Made by a program: the position numbers and the translations under genes. From Streptomyces sp. NBC_01016 (GTDB taxonomy: Bacteria; Actinomycetota; Actinomycetes; Streptomycetales; Streptomycetaceae), in assembly GCF_026341035.1 (NCBI RefSeq), contig NZ_JAPEOQ010000001.1, positions 3,658,001 through 3,722,000 on the forward strand: a stretch of DNA of 64,000 bases, written 5' to 3'. Below the pieces are notes generated by a model. It made no database searches and was not told where the DNA came from. It was given only the letters and a program-made list of their open reading frames with translations. Shown here piece after piece: positions 34,283 to 43,582 of this stretch. Position 1 is the stretch's first letter; each line of letters begins with the position of its first letter.

Positions 34283-35112
34283 CGAACGTGGCGACCTCGC
34301 ACGTGGACGTACCGCCGCCGCACGCGGACGTACCGCCGCTGTACGTAAGGGACTTGACCGTGCGCTTCGCGGGTCTCACCGCCCTCGACGCCATCGGCAT
34401 GACCGTCGAACCGGGCACGGTGCACGCCGTCATCGGCCCGAACGGAGCGGGCAAGTCCACCACCTTCAACGTCCTCTCCGGCGTCTACCGGGCCACCTCC
34501 GGCACCGTCCACCTCGGCGAGCGCGAACTGACCGGCCTGCACCCGCACCGCATCGCCGAACTCGGCGTCGCCCGCACCTTCCAGAACCTCGCCCTGCCGC
34601 CGCACACCACCGTCGCCGACAGCCTGCTGCTCGGCCGGCACCGGCTGACCCGCGCGGGCTTCGTCGCGGCCGGCCTGCGGCTGCCGTCGGCGGTCCGCGA
34701 GGAGCGCCTCCACCGCGAACGGGTCGCGGAGATCGCCGAGTTCGTCGGAATCGCCGACCAACTCACCACACCCACCGGCTCGTTGCCGTACGGCGCGCAG
34801 AAGCTCGCCGAACTCGCCCGAGCCCTGTGCATGGAGCCCAGGATCCTTCTCCTCGACGAACCCGTCGCCGGCATGACCGCCGACGAACGCCGCCGCACCG
34901 CAGCCGTCATCGCGGGCGTCCGCGACAGCCTCGGCATCTCGATCGTCCTGGTCGAACACGACATGGGTGTCGTCATGCGGCTCGCCGACGAGGTGACGGT
35001 CCTCGATTTCGGCCGCCGCATCGCGGGCGGCCCCCCGGAGCGGGTGCAGAACGACCCGGCGGTGGTCCAGGCGTACCTGGGCACCCCCGAAGAGCCGGAG
35101 GCCTCCGCATGA
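34279..35112 (+). CDS. livG: Branched-chain amino acid-type ABC transporter ATPase, LivG
   Basis: A 277-residue ATPase. Walker A GPNGAGKS is at 53-60, VARTFQNLALPPHTTV is the Q-loop segment, LPYGAQKLAELARAL replaces the LSGG signature, and LLLDEPVAGM is Walker B, all characteristic of LivG. ATG overlaps the LivF stop by four bases and follows GGGGAGG at six bases; an upstream TTG is rejected. It partners LivF to energise the LivHM pore. Confidence 0.92.
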   Translation: MTNVATSHVDVPPPHADVPPLYVRDLTVRFAGLTALDAIGMTVEPGTVHAVIGPNGAGKSTTFNVLSGVYRATSGTVHLGERELTGLHPHRIAELGVARTFQNLALPPHTTVADSLLLGRHRLTRAGFVAAGLRLPSAVREERLHRERVAEIAEFVGIADQLTTPTGSLPYGAQKLAELARALCMEPRILLLDEPVAGMTADERRRTAAVIAGVRDSLGISIVLVEHDMGVVMRLADEVTVLDFGRRIAGGPPERVQNDPAVVQAYLGTPEEPEASA

Positions 35113-36008
35113 CTGATTTCACGACGTTTCTCGAACTCCTCATCAACGGCATCTCGATGGGCTCCGTCTACGCGCTCATCGCCCTCGGCTTCGTCGTCAT
35201 CTTCCGGGCCACCGAGGTGGTCAACTTCGCCCACGCGTCGCTGCTGCTCGCCGGCGGCTACGTCATCGCGTCGCTCCACGACGACATCGGGTTCTGGCCC
35301 GCGGTCGGTGTCGGCATCGCGGCCGCGGCCGTCGTCGGCGCCTCCGTCGAGTTCTTCGTGATGCGGCGCTACCGGGGGCGCGACCACAGCGTCCTCGCCA
35401 TCGTCACCATCGGCGTCGACATCCTCCTGACCACCGAACTCACCCGCCGCCTCGGCACGGACGTGCTCGCCATGGGAGACCCGTGGGGCGATGCCGTGCT
35501 CACCGTCGGCGGGGTCTCCATCGCGCACACCCGGATCGCGGCGCTCGCCGCGGCGGCCCTGCTCATCACCACCTTCCTGCTCACGTTCCGCTACACCTCG
35601 TGGGGCGTCGCGATGCGCGCCGCCGCCGAGAGCAGCGAGACCGCCGCGCTGATGGGCGTACGGCTCGGGCGGGTGTCGCTCGGCGCGTGGGCGGTGGCGG
35701 GCGGGCTCGCCGCCGTCGCCGCGCTGTTCCTGACCGTGTTCCCGACGCCGGGCCTCGAACGGGCCACGTCACTCGCCGCGTTGAAGGCCTTCCCCGCCGC
35801 GATCCTCGGCGGCCTCGACTCCACCACCGGCGCGCTCGTCGGCGGGCTCATCGTCGGCGTCACCGAGTCCCTCGCCGCCGGCTACCAGAGCGAACTCGCC
35901 TTCATGGGCCGCGGCCTCGGCGACGTCGCGCCCTATCTCGTGATGACCGTGATCCTGCTGCTGCGGCCCTCGGGGCTCTTCGGGACGAAGGAGCTGGCCC
36001 GTGTCTGA
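35109..36008 (+). CDS. livH: Branched-chain amino acid-type ABC transporter permease, LivH
   Basis: A 299-residue permease with about eight hydrophobic segments. Family features are the N-terminal NGISMGSVYALIALGFVVIF, VNFAHASLLLAGGYV, and AILGGLDSTTGALVGG near the end. ATG overlaps LivG by four bases. The longer frame starting inside livG is an artefact of high GC. Confidence 0.92.
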   Translation: MTDFTTFLELLINGISMGSVYALIALGFVVIFRATEVVNFAHASLLLAGGYVIASLHDDIGFWPAVGVGIAAAAVVGASVEFFVMRRYRGRDHSVLAIVTIGVDILLTTELTRRLGTDVLAMGDPWGDAVLTVGGVSIAHTRIAALAAAALLITTFLLTFRYTSWGVAMRAAAESSETAALMGVRLGRVSLGAWAVAGGLAAVAALFLTVFPTPGLERATSLAALKAFPAAILGGLDSTTGALVGGLIVGVTESLAAGYQSELAFMGRGLGDVAPYLVMTVILLLRPSGLFGTKELARV

Positions 36009-37125
36009 CGTACTCGCCTCGGATGCCCCACCGGCCAAGCCCCGCACCACATACGGCAGTTCACTGCGGGGGCGCCTCTCGCGCCGCCGTACGTACGTCA
36101 TCGCGGCCTGCGCCCTGCTGCTGCTCGCCCTGCCGTTCTACGTGGAGCGCTTCTGGCTTCAGGCGGGCCTGTTCGCCATGGCCGCCGCCATCGGCGCCAT
36201 CGGCCTCAACCTGCTGACCGGCGCGACCGGGCAACTCTCCATGGGGCACGCCTTCTTCCTCGCCGTCGGCGCCTACGGGTACTGCGTGTTCGCGGGGGAG
36301 CGGGACCAGACGCTGAACGGGCTCGGCCTCCCGCCGTGGCTCGCCGCCGTGCTCGCGGTGCTCGTCGCGGGCGTCGCGGGCGGCCTGTTCAGCCCCATCG
36401 CGGGCCGCCTCAAGGGCGCGTACCTCGGCATCGCGACCCTCGCGCTGATCTTCATCGGGCAGCACGTCCTGTTCAACGCCGAGGACCTGACCGGCGGCGC
36501 CAACGGGCGCGACGTACCCGCCATGAGCCTGTTCGGCCTCACCTTCGACGAAAGTGAACTCGCCGTCGCGGGCGTGCCGTTCGGCGCCTCCGAGAAGCTC
36601 TGGTACCTGGGGCTGCTGCTCACGCTCGGCTGCGGACTCTTCGCCCGCGGAGTGCTGCGCGGACGGCCGGGACGGGCACTGAACGCGATCCGCGACCACC
36701 GCATCGCGGCCGGGGTGCTCGGCGTGCCGGTCGCCCGCTACCGCGGCTTCGTCTTCGTGCTCTCGTCGATGTACGCGGGGCTCGCGGGCGTACTGCTCGC
36801 CCTGATCTTCCAGCGCACCGTGCCCGACTACTTCGGCATCACGCTCTCCCTCGAATACCTCGCCATGATCGTCATCGGCGGCCTCGGATCCGTGGCGGGC
36901 GCCGTCATCGGCGCGGCCTTCGTCTCGCTCCTGCCGCAACTGCTCACCCGGTACAGCGACGCCCTGCCCCTGGTCTCCGCCCCCGGCACCGGCGGCGTGG
37001 CACCGGGCGAGGCGTCCCGCTATCTGTACGGCGCCGCCGTCGTGGCGGTGGTCCTTTTCCTACCCGGCGGACTTGTGCGGCTGACCGCCCCGCGCGCCAG
37101 GAAACACCCTCAGGAGGACGCATGA
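36001..37125 (+). CDS. livM: Branched-chain amino acid-type ABC transporter permease, LivM
   Basis: A 374-residue permease. GLNLLTGATGQLSMGHAFF and LKGAYLGIATLALIF are conserved LivM blocks, and the coupling segment reads NAIRDHRIAAGVLGVPVARY. About ten hydrophobic segments are seen. GTG overlaps livH by eight bases and has AAGGAG seven bases upstream. An insertion after TRYSDALPLVSAP in the last loop separates the final helix. Confidence 0.92.
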   Translation: MSDVLASDAPPAKPRTTYGSSLRGRLSRRRTYVIAACALLLLALPFYVERFWLQAGLFAMAAAIGAIGLNLLTGATGQLSMGHAFFLAVGAYGYCVFAGERDQTLNGLGLPPWLAAVLAVLVAGVAGGLFSPIAGRLKGAYLGIATLALIFIGQHVLFNAEDLTGGANGRDVPAMSLFGLTFDESELAVAGVPFGASEKLWYLGLLLTLGCGLFARGVLRGRPGRALNAIRDHRIAAGVLGVPVARYRGFVFVLSSMYAGLAGVLLALIFQRTVPDYFGITLSLEYLAMIVIGGLGSVAGAVIGAAFVSLLPQLLTRYSDALPLVSAPGTGGVAPGEASRYLYGAAVVAVVLFLPGGLVRLTAPRARKHPQEDA

Positions 37126-38399
37126 ACCCAAGGAACGGCCGCACCCGCATGGTCACGGTGACCGCCGTGGCCACCCTGCTCGCACTGACCGCCGCGTGCA
37201 GCTCCAAGGCCAAGGACGACGGGGACGGCGACAAGCAGAGCGCGGGCGGCATCAAGACCGGCAAGGGCATCACCGGCAAGACGATCAACCTCGGCGTCCT
37301 CACCGACATGACCGGCGTCTACGCGACGCTCGGCAAGAGCGTCACCCAGGCGCAGCAGCTGTACGTGAAGCAGTTCAACGCCGCGGGCGGCGCCTGCGGC
37401 TACAAGGCCAAGCTGACCGTGCGCGACCACGGCTACGACCCGCAGAAGGCCGTCGCCGGCTACACGGAGCTGGCCCCCGACGTGCTCGGCTTCCCGCAGT
37501 TCCTCGGCTCGCCGTTCGTGGCCGCCGTCAAGAAGCGCATCGACGGCCAGGACAAGGCCCTCGTCCTGCCGCAGGCCTGGTCGGCGCATCTGCTCGGCAG
37601 CCCGTACGTGCGCGTCATCGGGTCGACGTACGACATTGAGACGATCAACGCGATCGACTTCCTGATGAAGGAGAAGGGCCTCAAGAAGGGCGACAAGCTC
37701 GGCCACGTCTACTTCGAGGGCGACTACGGCGAGAACGCGCTGCAAGGCTCCGAGTACATGGCGAAGAAGGAGGGGCTGACCCTCGTCAAGCAGAAGATCA
37801 AGCCGACCGACAACGATATGACCGCCCAGGTCACCGCCCTGAAGAAGGCCGGCGTCAAGGGCGTCGTGATCAGCGCGGGCCCGCGCCAGGCGGCCTCCCT
37901 CGTCGGCGTCGCGGCGGCGGCGAAGCTGAACGCGCCGATCATCGGCAACAACTCGGCGTACTCGCCGCAGCTGCTCGGCACGCAGGCGGCCCCGGCGCTG
38001 CTGAAGAACTACTGGGTCGCCTCGCCCTCGCTGCCCATCGGCGCGGACACCCCGGAGGCGAAGAAGCTCGTCGCCGACTACAAGGAGGCGTATCCGAAGG
38101 ACTCGCTCGACAACGGCGTCGTCGCGGGCTGGACCGCCGCGGCCGTGTTCGGCGAGGCCCTGAAGAAGGCCTGCGAGGACAAGGACCTCACACGTGAGGG
38201 CGTCGACAAGGCACTGCTGTCCCTCAGTGACTTCGACAACGGCTTCGGCGTCGCCCAGGACTTCAGCGACCCCAAGGCCCCGTCCTCCCACGAATCGGTG
38301 ATCCTGCAGCCCGACAAGTCGGCGGTCGGCGGCATGAAGGTCGTGCGTGAGCCGTCCGAGTCCGCAGAGGCCAAGGGCTATACGCCGACGGTGAGTTGA
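37122..38399 (+). CDS. livK: Branched-chain amino acid-type ABC transporter binding lipoprotein
   Basis: A 425-residue lipoprotein. The signal ends at LTAACSSK with Cys26 lipidated. A linker rich in Lys/Asp is followed by a periplasmic-binding fold of the leucine-binding type: LGVLTDMTGVYATLGKS, then DHGYDPQKAVAGYTEL and GVVISAGPRQAASLVG. ATG overlaps livM by four bases. It is last in the importer operon and delivers the solute. Bound ligand could be an amino acid, amide or aromatic acid. Confidence 0.9.
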   Translation: MNPRNGRTRMVTVTAVATLLALTAACSSKAKDDGDGDKQSAGGIKTGKGITGKTINLGVLTDMTGVYATLGKSVTQAQQLYVKQFNAAGGACGYKAKLTVRDHGYDPQKAVAGYTELAPDVLGFPQFLGSPFVAAVKKRIDGQDKALVLPQAWSAHLLGSPYVRVIGSTYDIETINAIDFLMKEKGLKKGDKLGHVYFEGDYGENALQGSEYMAKKEGLTLVKQKIKPTDNDMTAQVTALKKAGVKGVVISAGPRQAASLVGVAAAAKLNAPIIGNNSAYSPQLLGTQAAPALLKNYWVASPSLPIGADTPEAKKLVADYKEAYPKDSLDNGVVAGWTAAAVFGEALKKACEDKDLTREGVDKALLSLSDFDNGFGVAQDFSDPKAPSSHESVILQPDKSAVGGMKVVREPSESAEAKGYTPTVS

Positions 38400-38571
38400 C
38401 GTCCGCGTGTGTCGGCCGCGCCGGGGCATCCGAACGCGCCCGGCCTGGCCGACACACCCCTCCTCGCCCCGAAAACACGTGGACCGCCCGCACCCCGTCA
38501 CGGGACACTCCGATGCTCGGCCACATCACGGCCGGAACCCCACACCCCAACACCCAAGGGACGGGATCGGA

Positions 38572-40365
38572 TTGACCTCATTGCGCGAAGTGCCACCGAG
38601 TCGCGGCTCGGTACTGCTCGCACTCCGCTTCTACGGACGGGAACTGGCCAGGGCACGCCGGTTCGCGATCCCCGCGATGCTGCTGCCCGCACTCGGCAAT
38701 ATCGGCCTCTTCTACCTCGCGCCGCTCGTCGTCGCCAAGCTCGTCGGCCACCTCGCCGACGGTGGTGAGCGCACCGTCGACGCGATGCTGCCGTACGTCC
38801 TCTGCTTCGCCGGTGTGCTGCTCGCCGCCGAAGTGATGTGGCGCATCGGATACCACTGCATCAACCGGCTCGAGGCGGGCGCCATCTCGCGCCTGTACGT
38901 GATCGGCATGGACGAGCTGTACGCGAAGGACGTCACGTTCTTCCACGACAACTTCGCCGGCTCGCTCACCAAGCGCGTCCTGAGCTTCGCCTCGCGGTTC
39001 GAGGAGTTCGCGGACGTACTGATCTTCAACGTGATGGCCAGCTTCGTACCGATCGTGTTCGGATCGGTCGTGCTGTGGCGGTACGAGCCGTGGCTCGTCG
39101 TCGTGCTCCTGGCGATGATCGTGGTCACCGGCCTGTGCGTGCGGCCCCTGATCCGTCGCCGCCAGAAGCTGGTCAACGCGCGCGAGGCGGCGTTCACCCA
39201 CATGTCGGGGCATGTCGCCGACAGCCTGATGAACATGGAGACGGTCCGCGCCTTCGGCGCCGAGGAGCGCGAGGCCGCCGAGCACCGGGAGCGGGTCGCG
39301 GACGCGCGCGGCCACATTCTGCGGGCCTGGGACTACGGCAATCTGCGCGTGGACACCCTCGTCGCCCCGCTCTCCGTGCTGACCAACGCCCTCGGACTGC
39401 TCCTTGCCGTCGCCCTCGCGGGCAGCGGCCAGGGCGTCGAGGCGATCGTCGTCGCGTTCACGTACTTCACCAACGCGACGCGGATCATGTTCGAGTTCAA
39501 CCAGATCTACCGGCGTCTGGAACGCGCCATGACAGAGGCGGCCCAGTTCACGGAGCTGCTGCGGGACAAGCCCAAGGTGCTCGACCCGGCCGAGCCCGAG
39601 GAGCCGCAGGAGACCTCGGCCGCCGCCGTCCGCTTCGAGCGGGTCGCGTACGCGCACGCCGGCGCGGAGCCGCTGTTCACCGGGCTCGACCTGACCGTGC
39701 CCGGTGGCACGCGGCTCGGCCTGGTCGGCCGCTCGGGCGGCGGCAAGACGACGCTGACCAGGCTGCTGCTGCGGATGATGGACATCGACGGCGGCCGGAT
39801 CCTGATCGACGGCCAGGACATCTCCAAGCTGCGCCAGGCCGACCTGCGGTCCCGGATCGCGTACGTCCCCCAGGAGCCGGCCATGTTCCACCGCAGCCTG
39901 CGCGAGAACATCGCCTTCGCCCGGCCGGAGGCGAGCGCGGCGGAGGTCAGGCGGGCGGCGGAGGCGGCGCACGTCACCGAGTTCGCCGACGCGCTGCCCG
40001 AAGGCTTCGACACGATGGTCGGGGAGCGCGGCATCAAGCTCTCCGGCGGCCAGCGCCAGCGGGTGGCCCTGGCCCGCGCGATCCTGCGCGACGCCCCCAT
40101 CCTGCTCCTGGACGAGGCGACCAGCGCCCTCGACTCGGAGAGCGAGCTCCTCGTGCAGGAGGCCCTCTGGCGGCTCATGGAGGGCCGCACAGCCCTGGTG
40201 GTGGCCCACCGCCTGAGCACGGTGGCCGGCATGGACCACCTGGTCGTCCTGGACCACGGCCGCATCGTGGAACAGGGCACCCACACCGCCCTCCTCTCAG
40301 CCCACGGCACCTACGCCAAACTCTGGCAGCACCAGTCGGGAGGTTTCCTGGAGGAGGTGGCCTGA
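38572..40365 (+). CDS. ABC exporter half-transporter (ABCB/MsbA-like)
   Basis: A 597-residue fusion of a six-helix membrane domain and an ATPase. Walker A is GRSGGGKT, the signature [16 protein letters not shown], Walker B PILLLDEATSALDSES, and the H-loop VAHRLST. TTG 38572 is chosen because AAGGGA lies ten bases upstream and the length then matches half-transporters; the longer frame from 38407 adds 55 unconserved residues. It probably works as a homodimer. Substrate unknown. It follows livK by 172 bp and ends at the repeat-rich gap. Confidence 0.88.
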   Translation: MTSLREVPPSRGSVLLALRFYGRELARARRFAIPAMLLPALGNIGLFYLAPLVVAKLVGHLADGGERTVDAMLPYVLCFAGVLLAAEVMWRIGYHCINRLEAGAISRLYVIGMDELYAKDVTFFHDNFAGSLTKRVLSFASRFEEFADVLIFNVMASFVPIVFGSVVLWRYEPWLVVVLLAMIVVTGLCVRPLIRRRQKLVNAREAAFTHMSGHVADSLMNMETVRAFGAEEREAAEHRERVADARGHILRAWDYGNLRVDTLVAPLSVLTNALGLLLAVALAGSGQGVEAIVVAFTYFTNATRIMFEFNQIYRRLERAMTEAAQFTELLRDKPKVLDPAEPEEPQETSAAAVRFERVAYAHAGAEPLFTGLDLTVPGGTRLGLVGRSGGGKTTLTRLLLRMMDIDGGRILIDGQDISKLRQADLRSRIAYVPQEPAMFHRSLRENIAFARPEASAAEVRRAAEAAHVTEFADALPEGFDTMVGERGIKLSGGQRQRVALARAILRDAPILLLDEATSALDSESELLVQEALWRLMEGRTALVVAHRLSTVAGMDHLVVLDHGRIVEQGTHTALLSAHGTYAKLWQHQSGGFLEEVA

Positions 40366-40418
40366 CCCTGGCGGCACCGGGGTGAGGCCCAGCCGAAGGC
40401 GCTGCCGGCGCCGGGGTG

Positions 40419-40465
40419 CCGCCTTGCCCACCCTGCCGCCCAAGGCGGCAGATTGCCCAAGGCGG
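40419..40465. repeat. 47-bp nested palindrome, copy 2 (loop CAA)
   Basis: Same architecture as the copy at 30502: arms CCGCCTTG/CAAGGCGG and TGCCGCC/GGCGGCA with spacers CCCACCC and GATTGCC. Only the central triplet differs (CAA). It lies 54 bp after the ABC exporter stop and is followed within 12 bp by the dispersed repeat family. Confidence 0.9.
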
Positions 40466-40476
40466 GACGGCACCAT

Positions 40477-40600
40477 CAAGCCCCGGTGGCGATTGAGTCT
40501 TTCAAGCCCCGCCGGCGATTGAGGCGCGGGGTATGGGGCAGAGCCCCAATCTTTTCAGCCCCTGCGGCGATTGAGCAGCGGGGTCCGGGGCAGAGCCCCG
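40477..40600 (+). repeat. Three dispersed repeats, 'GGCGATTGAG' subtype
   Basis: Three partial or complete copies begin at 40477, 40503 and 40556. The pattern is CAAGCCCCGCCGGCGATTGA, then GGCGCGGGGTCCGGGGC and AGAGCCCCG, the last part forming a hairpin. The first copy is truncated. The same family is at 59653-59820 and, with another centre, at 19515 and 59558. No coding sequence is present in this gap. Confidence 0.85.
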
Positions 40601-40634
40601 AGGCCGCAACCACGGCGCCGGTGACACACAAAAA

Positions 40635-40672
40635 GGCGGTGGGCCCGAGCCAAAAGGCTCGGGCCCACCGCC
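40635..40672 (-). terminator. Intrinsic terminator of psd-pssA operon
   Basis: A perfect 17-bp stem, GGCGGTGGGCCCGAGCC with its complement, closes on an AAAA loop. On the minus strand it begins 17 bases past the pssA stop and is followed by TTTTTGTGT, the layout of a Rho-independent terminator. It could also stop readthrough from the ABC exporter on the plus strand, although there it lacks a T-run. Confidence 0.88.
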
Positions 40673-40688
40673 CACACGTACCGCCGGG

Positions 40689-41537
40689 CTACGGCAACTG
40701 CGCCGCACGCGCCTCACGCCGATTGCCACGGAAGTTGTTCACGCGGCGAGCCGTCGCGAAGAGCGGGATCACGGCGCCGAGCACGACCTGCAACGTGCAG
40801 CCCGTCGCCAGCAGCAGCTGCCCACCGGGCGCGTCGAACGCCCAGGCCGCGAGGAGCCCCATGCTCGCCACGATCCACCCCAGCATCGCCACCGCGAGCC
40901 GCCCCCGCGGCTTCGGGTACTCGACACGGCTGACCATGAGCCACGCCGTACCGATGATCGCGAGGAGCGTCGCCACGAAGGGCAGCTCGAGCAGCACGAT
41001 CGAGACGACGGTCAGCGCACCGAACGGCGACGGCATCCCCTGGAACGTGCCGTCCTTCACGGTCACGCACGAGAACCGCGCAAGCCGCAGCACCACCGCC
41101 AGCAACACCACGATGGCGCCCACCGCCGCGACTCTCTGGTGCGCATCATCGGCGACCATGCCGTAAACCAGCACAAAGTAAGCAGGCGCCAGACCGAAGC
41201 TGATCAGGTCCGACAGGTTGTCCAGCTCCGCGCCCATCGGCGAGGACCGCAGCTTGCGCGCCACCAGACCGTCGAACAGGTCGAAGATCGCGGCGGCGAG
41301 CATCAGGATCACGGCGGTCGCGGCGGAGTGCCGCGCCATGCCGGAGTCCGAGCTGCCCTGGATGTGCGGGATCAGGATCCCGGTCGTCGTGAAGTAGACG
41401 GCCATGAAGCCGCACGTGGCGTTGCCCAGCGTCAGGGTGTCCGCTATCGACAGGCGAAGCGACAGCGGCATCTCTTCCGCGTCGTCCGCCATGTCGTCGT
41501 CCGCCCAGGCCGGAGTCTCGTGGTCAGTCACGGTCAA
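40689..41537 (-). CDS. pssA: CDP-diacylglycerol-serine O-phosphatidyltransferase
   Basis: A 282-residue integral membrane enzyme that joins CDP-diacylglycerol and serine. The CDP-alcohol motif is DGLVARKLRSSPMGAELDNL followed by SDLISFG, holding the catalytic acidic residues. About eight hydrophobic segments follow. TTG 41537 lies six bases after GGGGTGA; GTG 41531 is the alternative. Its start is inside the 3' end of psd, so the two are co-translated. Together they make phosphatidylethanolamine. Confidence 0.92.
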   Translation of the reverse strand: MTVTDHETPAWADDDMADDAEEMPLSLRLSIADTLTLGNATCGFMAVYFTTTGILIPHIQGSSDSGMARHSAATAVILMLAAAIFDLFDGLVARKLRSSPMGAELDNLSDLISFGLAPAYFVLVYGMVADDAHQRVAAVGAIVVLLAVVLRLARFSCVTVKDGTFQGMPSPFGALTVVSIVLLELPFVATLLAIIGTAWLMVSRVEYPKPRGRLAVAMLGWIVASMGLLAAWAFDAPGGQLLLATGCTLQVVLGAVIPLFATARRVNNFRGNRREARAAQLP

Positions 41538-42180
41538 TTCGGGTCACCCCAGCCACCGTCTTCTGGCCGACCTCGACGTCGGCCTCGACGCCCTCGGGAA
41601 GGTAGATGTCGACACGCGAACCGAAGCGGATCAGGCCGATCCGCTCGCCCTGCTCGACCTTCGTGCCCTGGGGGATGTAGGGCACGATGCGGCGGGCGAC
41701 GGCGCCGGCGATCTGGATCATCTCGATGTCACCGATCTCGGTGTCGAAGTGCCAGACGACGCGCTCGTTGTTCTCGCTCTCCTTGTTGAACGCCGGGACG
41801 AAGCCGCCGGGGATGTGCTCGACGGAGGTCACGGTGCCCGCGAGGGGAGCGCGGTTCACGTGCACGTTCAGAGGGCTCATGAAGATCGCGACGCGGGTGC
41901 GCCCGTCCTTCCACGGCATGATGCTCTGCACCACACCGTCGGCCGGGGAGATGACCCGGCCCTCGGTGATCTCGCGCTCGGGGTCGCGGAAGAACCACAG
42001 CATGCCGGCCGCCAGAGCGGTGGTCGGTACGGCGAGTGCGGCTGCCTTCTTGGAGCGACGCGAGCGCGCCAGGCTGAGGGCAGCCGTGGCGACGGTCGGG
42101 AGAAGCCACGGCGAGGCTCCGCGCGCAAGACGTCCCTTGAGGACGCCGTCGCGTGGTGCAGAGATTTGGCTGTGGGGCAT
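41524..42180 (-). CDS. psd: Phosphatidylserine decarboxylase proenzyme
   Basis: A 218-residue proenzyme. It self-cleaves between Gly187 and Ser188 in LIRFGSRVDIYLP, turning Ser188 into the pyruvoyl group. FFRDPERE and PADGVVQSI near the first third, and FMSPLNVHVNRAP, are conserved. Two N-terminal hydrophobic segments tether it to the membrane. The short length is that of the type II bacterial group. ATG has GAAGG six bases upstream. The 3' end overlaps the pssA start by 14 bases. Confidence 0.94.
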   Translation of the reverse strand: MPHSQISAPRDGVLKGRLARGASPWLLPTVATAALSLARSRRSKKAAALAVPTTALAAGMLWFFRDPEREITEGRVISPADGVVQSIMPWKDGRTRVAIFMSPLNVHVNRAPLAGTVTSVEHIPGGFVPAFNKESENNERVVWHFDTEIGDIEMIQIAGAVARRIVPYIPQGTKVEQGERIGLIRFGSRVDIYLPEGVEADVEVGQKTVAGVTRIDRD

Positions 42181-42316
42181 GGATGACCTTCGTAGCGGAT
42201 GAGGCCGCGCAGTTTACGGGGGGACGGCGGCTTTTCCGGGGATGCTATCGGTTGCGAGCCACAACTGGGCAAGCCAGGAAGCCACATCGGACGGTAGGCA
42301 TCCCCCGGAGCGCGCC

Positions 42317-42354
42317 TACGGGGTGTGATCTTCTTCGCGAAGAAACACCCCGTA
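42317..42354 (-). terminator. Composite stem-loop after the ethylmalonyl-CoA operon
   Basis: Outer arms TACGGGGTGT and ACACCCCGTA pair perfectly. Inside is a second palindrome TTCTTCGCGAAGAA, with an unpaired GATC on one side. It lies 21 bases past the acyl-CoA dehydrogenase stop on the minus strand and before psd. There is no T-run, so termination efficiency is uncertain; an RNA processing site is possible. Confidence 0.65.
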
Positions 42355-42374
42355 AACGGACATCTTGCCCAGGA

Positions 42375-43580
42375 TCAGCCTTGGGATCGATACTCCTCGA
42401 GGAGTCGACGACCAATGATCATTTTCTGGATCTCGGCGGTACCTTCGCCGATCAGCAACATCGGTGCCTCGCGGTAGAGACGCTCGATCTCGTACTCCTT
42501 GGAGAAGCCGTAGCCGCCGTGGATCCGGAACGCGTCCTCCACGACTTCCTTGCAGTATTCGGAGGCCAGGTACTTGGCCATCCCTGCTTCGAGGTCGTTA
42601 CGTTCCCCGGAGTCCTTTTTGCGTGCTGCATTGACCATCATCGCATGGGCGGCCTCGACCTTGGTGGCCATCTCGGCCAACTTGAACTGGATCGCCTGGT
42701 GCTGCGCGATGGGCTTTCCGAAAGTGTGCCGTTGCTGCGCGTAATCGACACCCAGTTCAAATGCACGCTGTGCGACGCCACAGCCACGCGCGGCGACATT
42801 CACGCGCCCGACTTCCACGCCGTCCATCATTTGATAGAAGCCCCGGCCGGTCTCCCCGCCCAATACGCGATTGGCCGGAATGCGCAGGTCATCCATGATG
42901 AGTTCGGTCGTGTCGACGCCCTTGTACCCCATCTTGTCGATCTTTCCGGGGATGGTCAGGCCCGGACGGACCTCACCGAAACCGGGTTCCTTCTCCACGA
43001 GGAACGTCGTCATCGACTTGTGCGGCGCGGAGCCCTCCGGGTGACCTTCATCACTTCGCGTGAGAACCGCCACAAGCGTTGACGAACCACCGTTCGTCAG
43101 CCACATCTTCTGGCCGTTCAGAAGGTAACTGTCGCCGTCCTTAACCGCCTTTGACGTGATGGCCGACACGTCGGAGCCAAGTCCCGGTTCGGACATGGAG
43201 AATGCGCCGCGCACCTCGCCGAGCGCCATGCGGGGCAGGAAGTGGTCCTTCTGCTCCTGCGTCCCGTGCTGCTTGAGCATGTAGGCGACGATGAAGTGGG
43301 TGTTGATGATGCCGGAGACCGACATCCAGCCGCGCGCTATCTCCTCCACGCACAGCGCATATGTGAGCAGTGACTCGCCCAGACCCCCGTACTCCTCGGG
43401 AATCATGAGCCCGAACAGGCCCAACTCCTTGAGCCCGTCGACGATCTGCTGCGGGTACTCGTCGCGGTGCTCGAGTTCGGTCGCGACCGGGAGGATCTCT
43501 TTGTCGACGAAGTCCCTGACGGTGGACAGAATTTCCTGCTGCACGTCCGTGAGACCGGCGGTCTGGGCGAGTCGGCTCAT
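42375..43580 (-). CDS. Acyl-CoA dehydrogenase, probable methylsuccinyl-CoA dehydrogenase
   Basis: A 401-residue FAD enzyme. FSMSEPGLGSDVSAI is the FAD/substrate signature and RIHGGYGFSKEYEIERLYR the C-terminal one. As the last gene of an operon with crotonyl-CoA carboxylase/reductase, mutase, lyase and MaoC hydratase, it is best assigned to methylsuccinyl-CoA to mesaconyl-CoA oxidation in the ethylmalonyl-CoA pathway. That step is inferred from context. ATG has AGGAG eight bases upstream and starts two bases after the MaoC stop. Confidence 0.88.
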   Translation of the reverse strand: MSRLAQTAGLTDVQQEILSTVRDFVDKEILPVATELEHRDEYPQQIVDGLKELGLFGLMIPEEYGGLGESLLTYALCVEEIARGWMSVSGIINTHFIVAYMLKQHGTQEQKDHFLPRMALGEVRGAFSMSEPGLGSDVSAITSKAVKDGDSYLLNGQKMWLTNGGSSTLVAVLTRSDEGHPEGSAPHKSMTTFLVEKEPGFGEVRPGLTIPGKIDKMGYKGVDTTELIMDDLRIPANRVLGGETGRGFYQMMDGVEVGRVNVAARGCGVAQRAFELGVDYAQQRHTFGKPIAQHQAIQFKLAEMATKVEAAHAMMVNAARKKDSGERNDLEAGMAKYLASEYCKEVVEDAFRIHGGYGFSKEYEIERLYREAPMLLIGEGTAEIQKMIIGRRLLEEYRSQG

Positions 43581-43582
43581 GG

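Noticed and set aside
33443..40365. Antibiotic biosynthesis or resistance cluster around the ABC exporter
   Set aside because: Neighbours are a nutrient importer and housekeeping lipid genes; no biosynthetic enzymes are present.
42317..42354. Riboswitch upstream of psd
   Set aside because: It is a simple composite hairpin next to an operon end; no conserved riboswitch core is recognisable.
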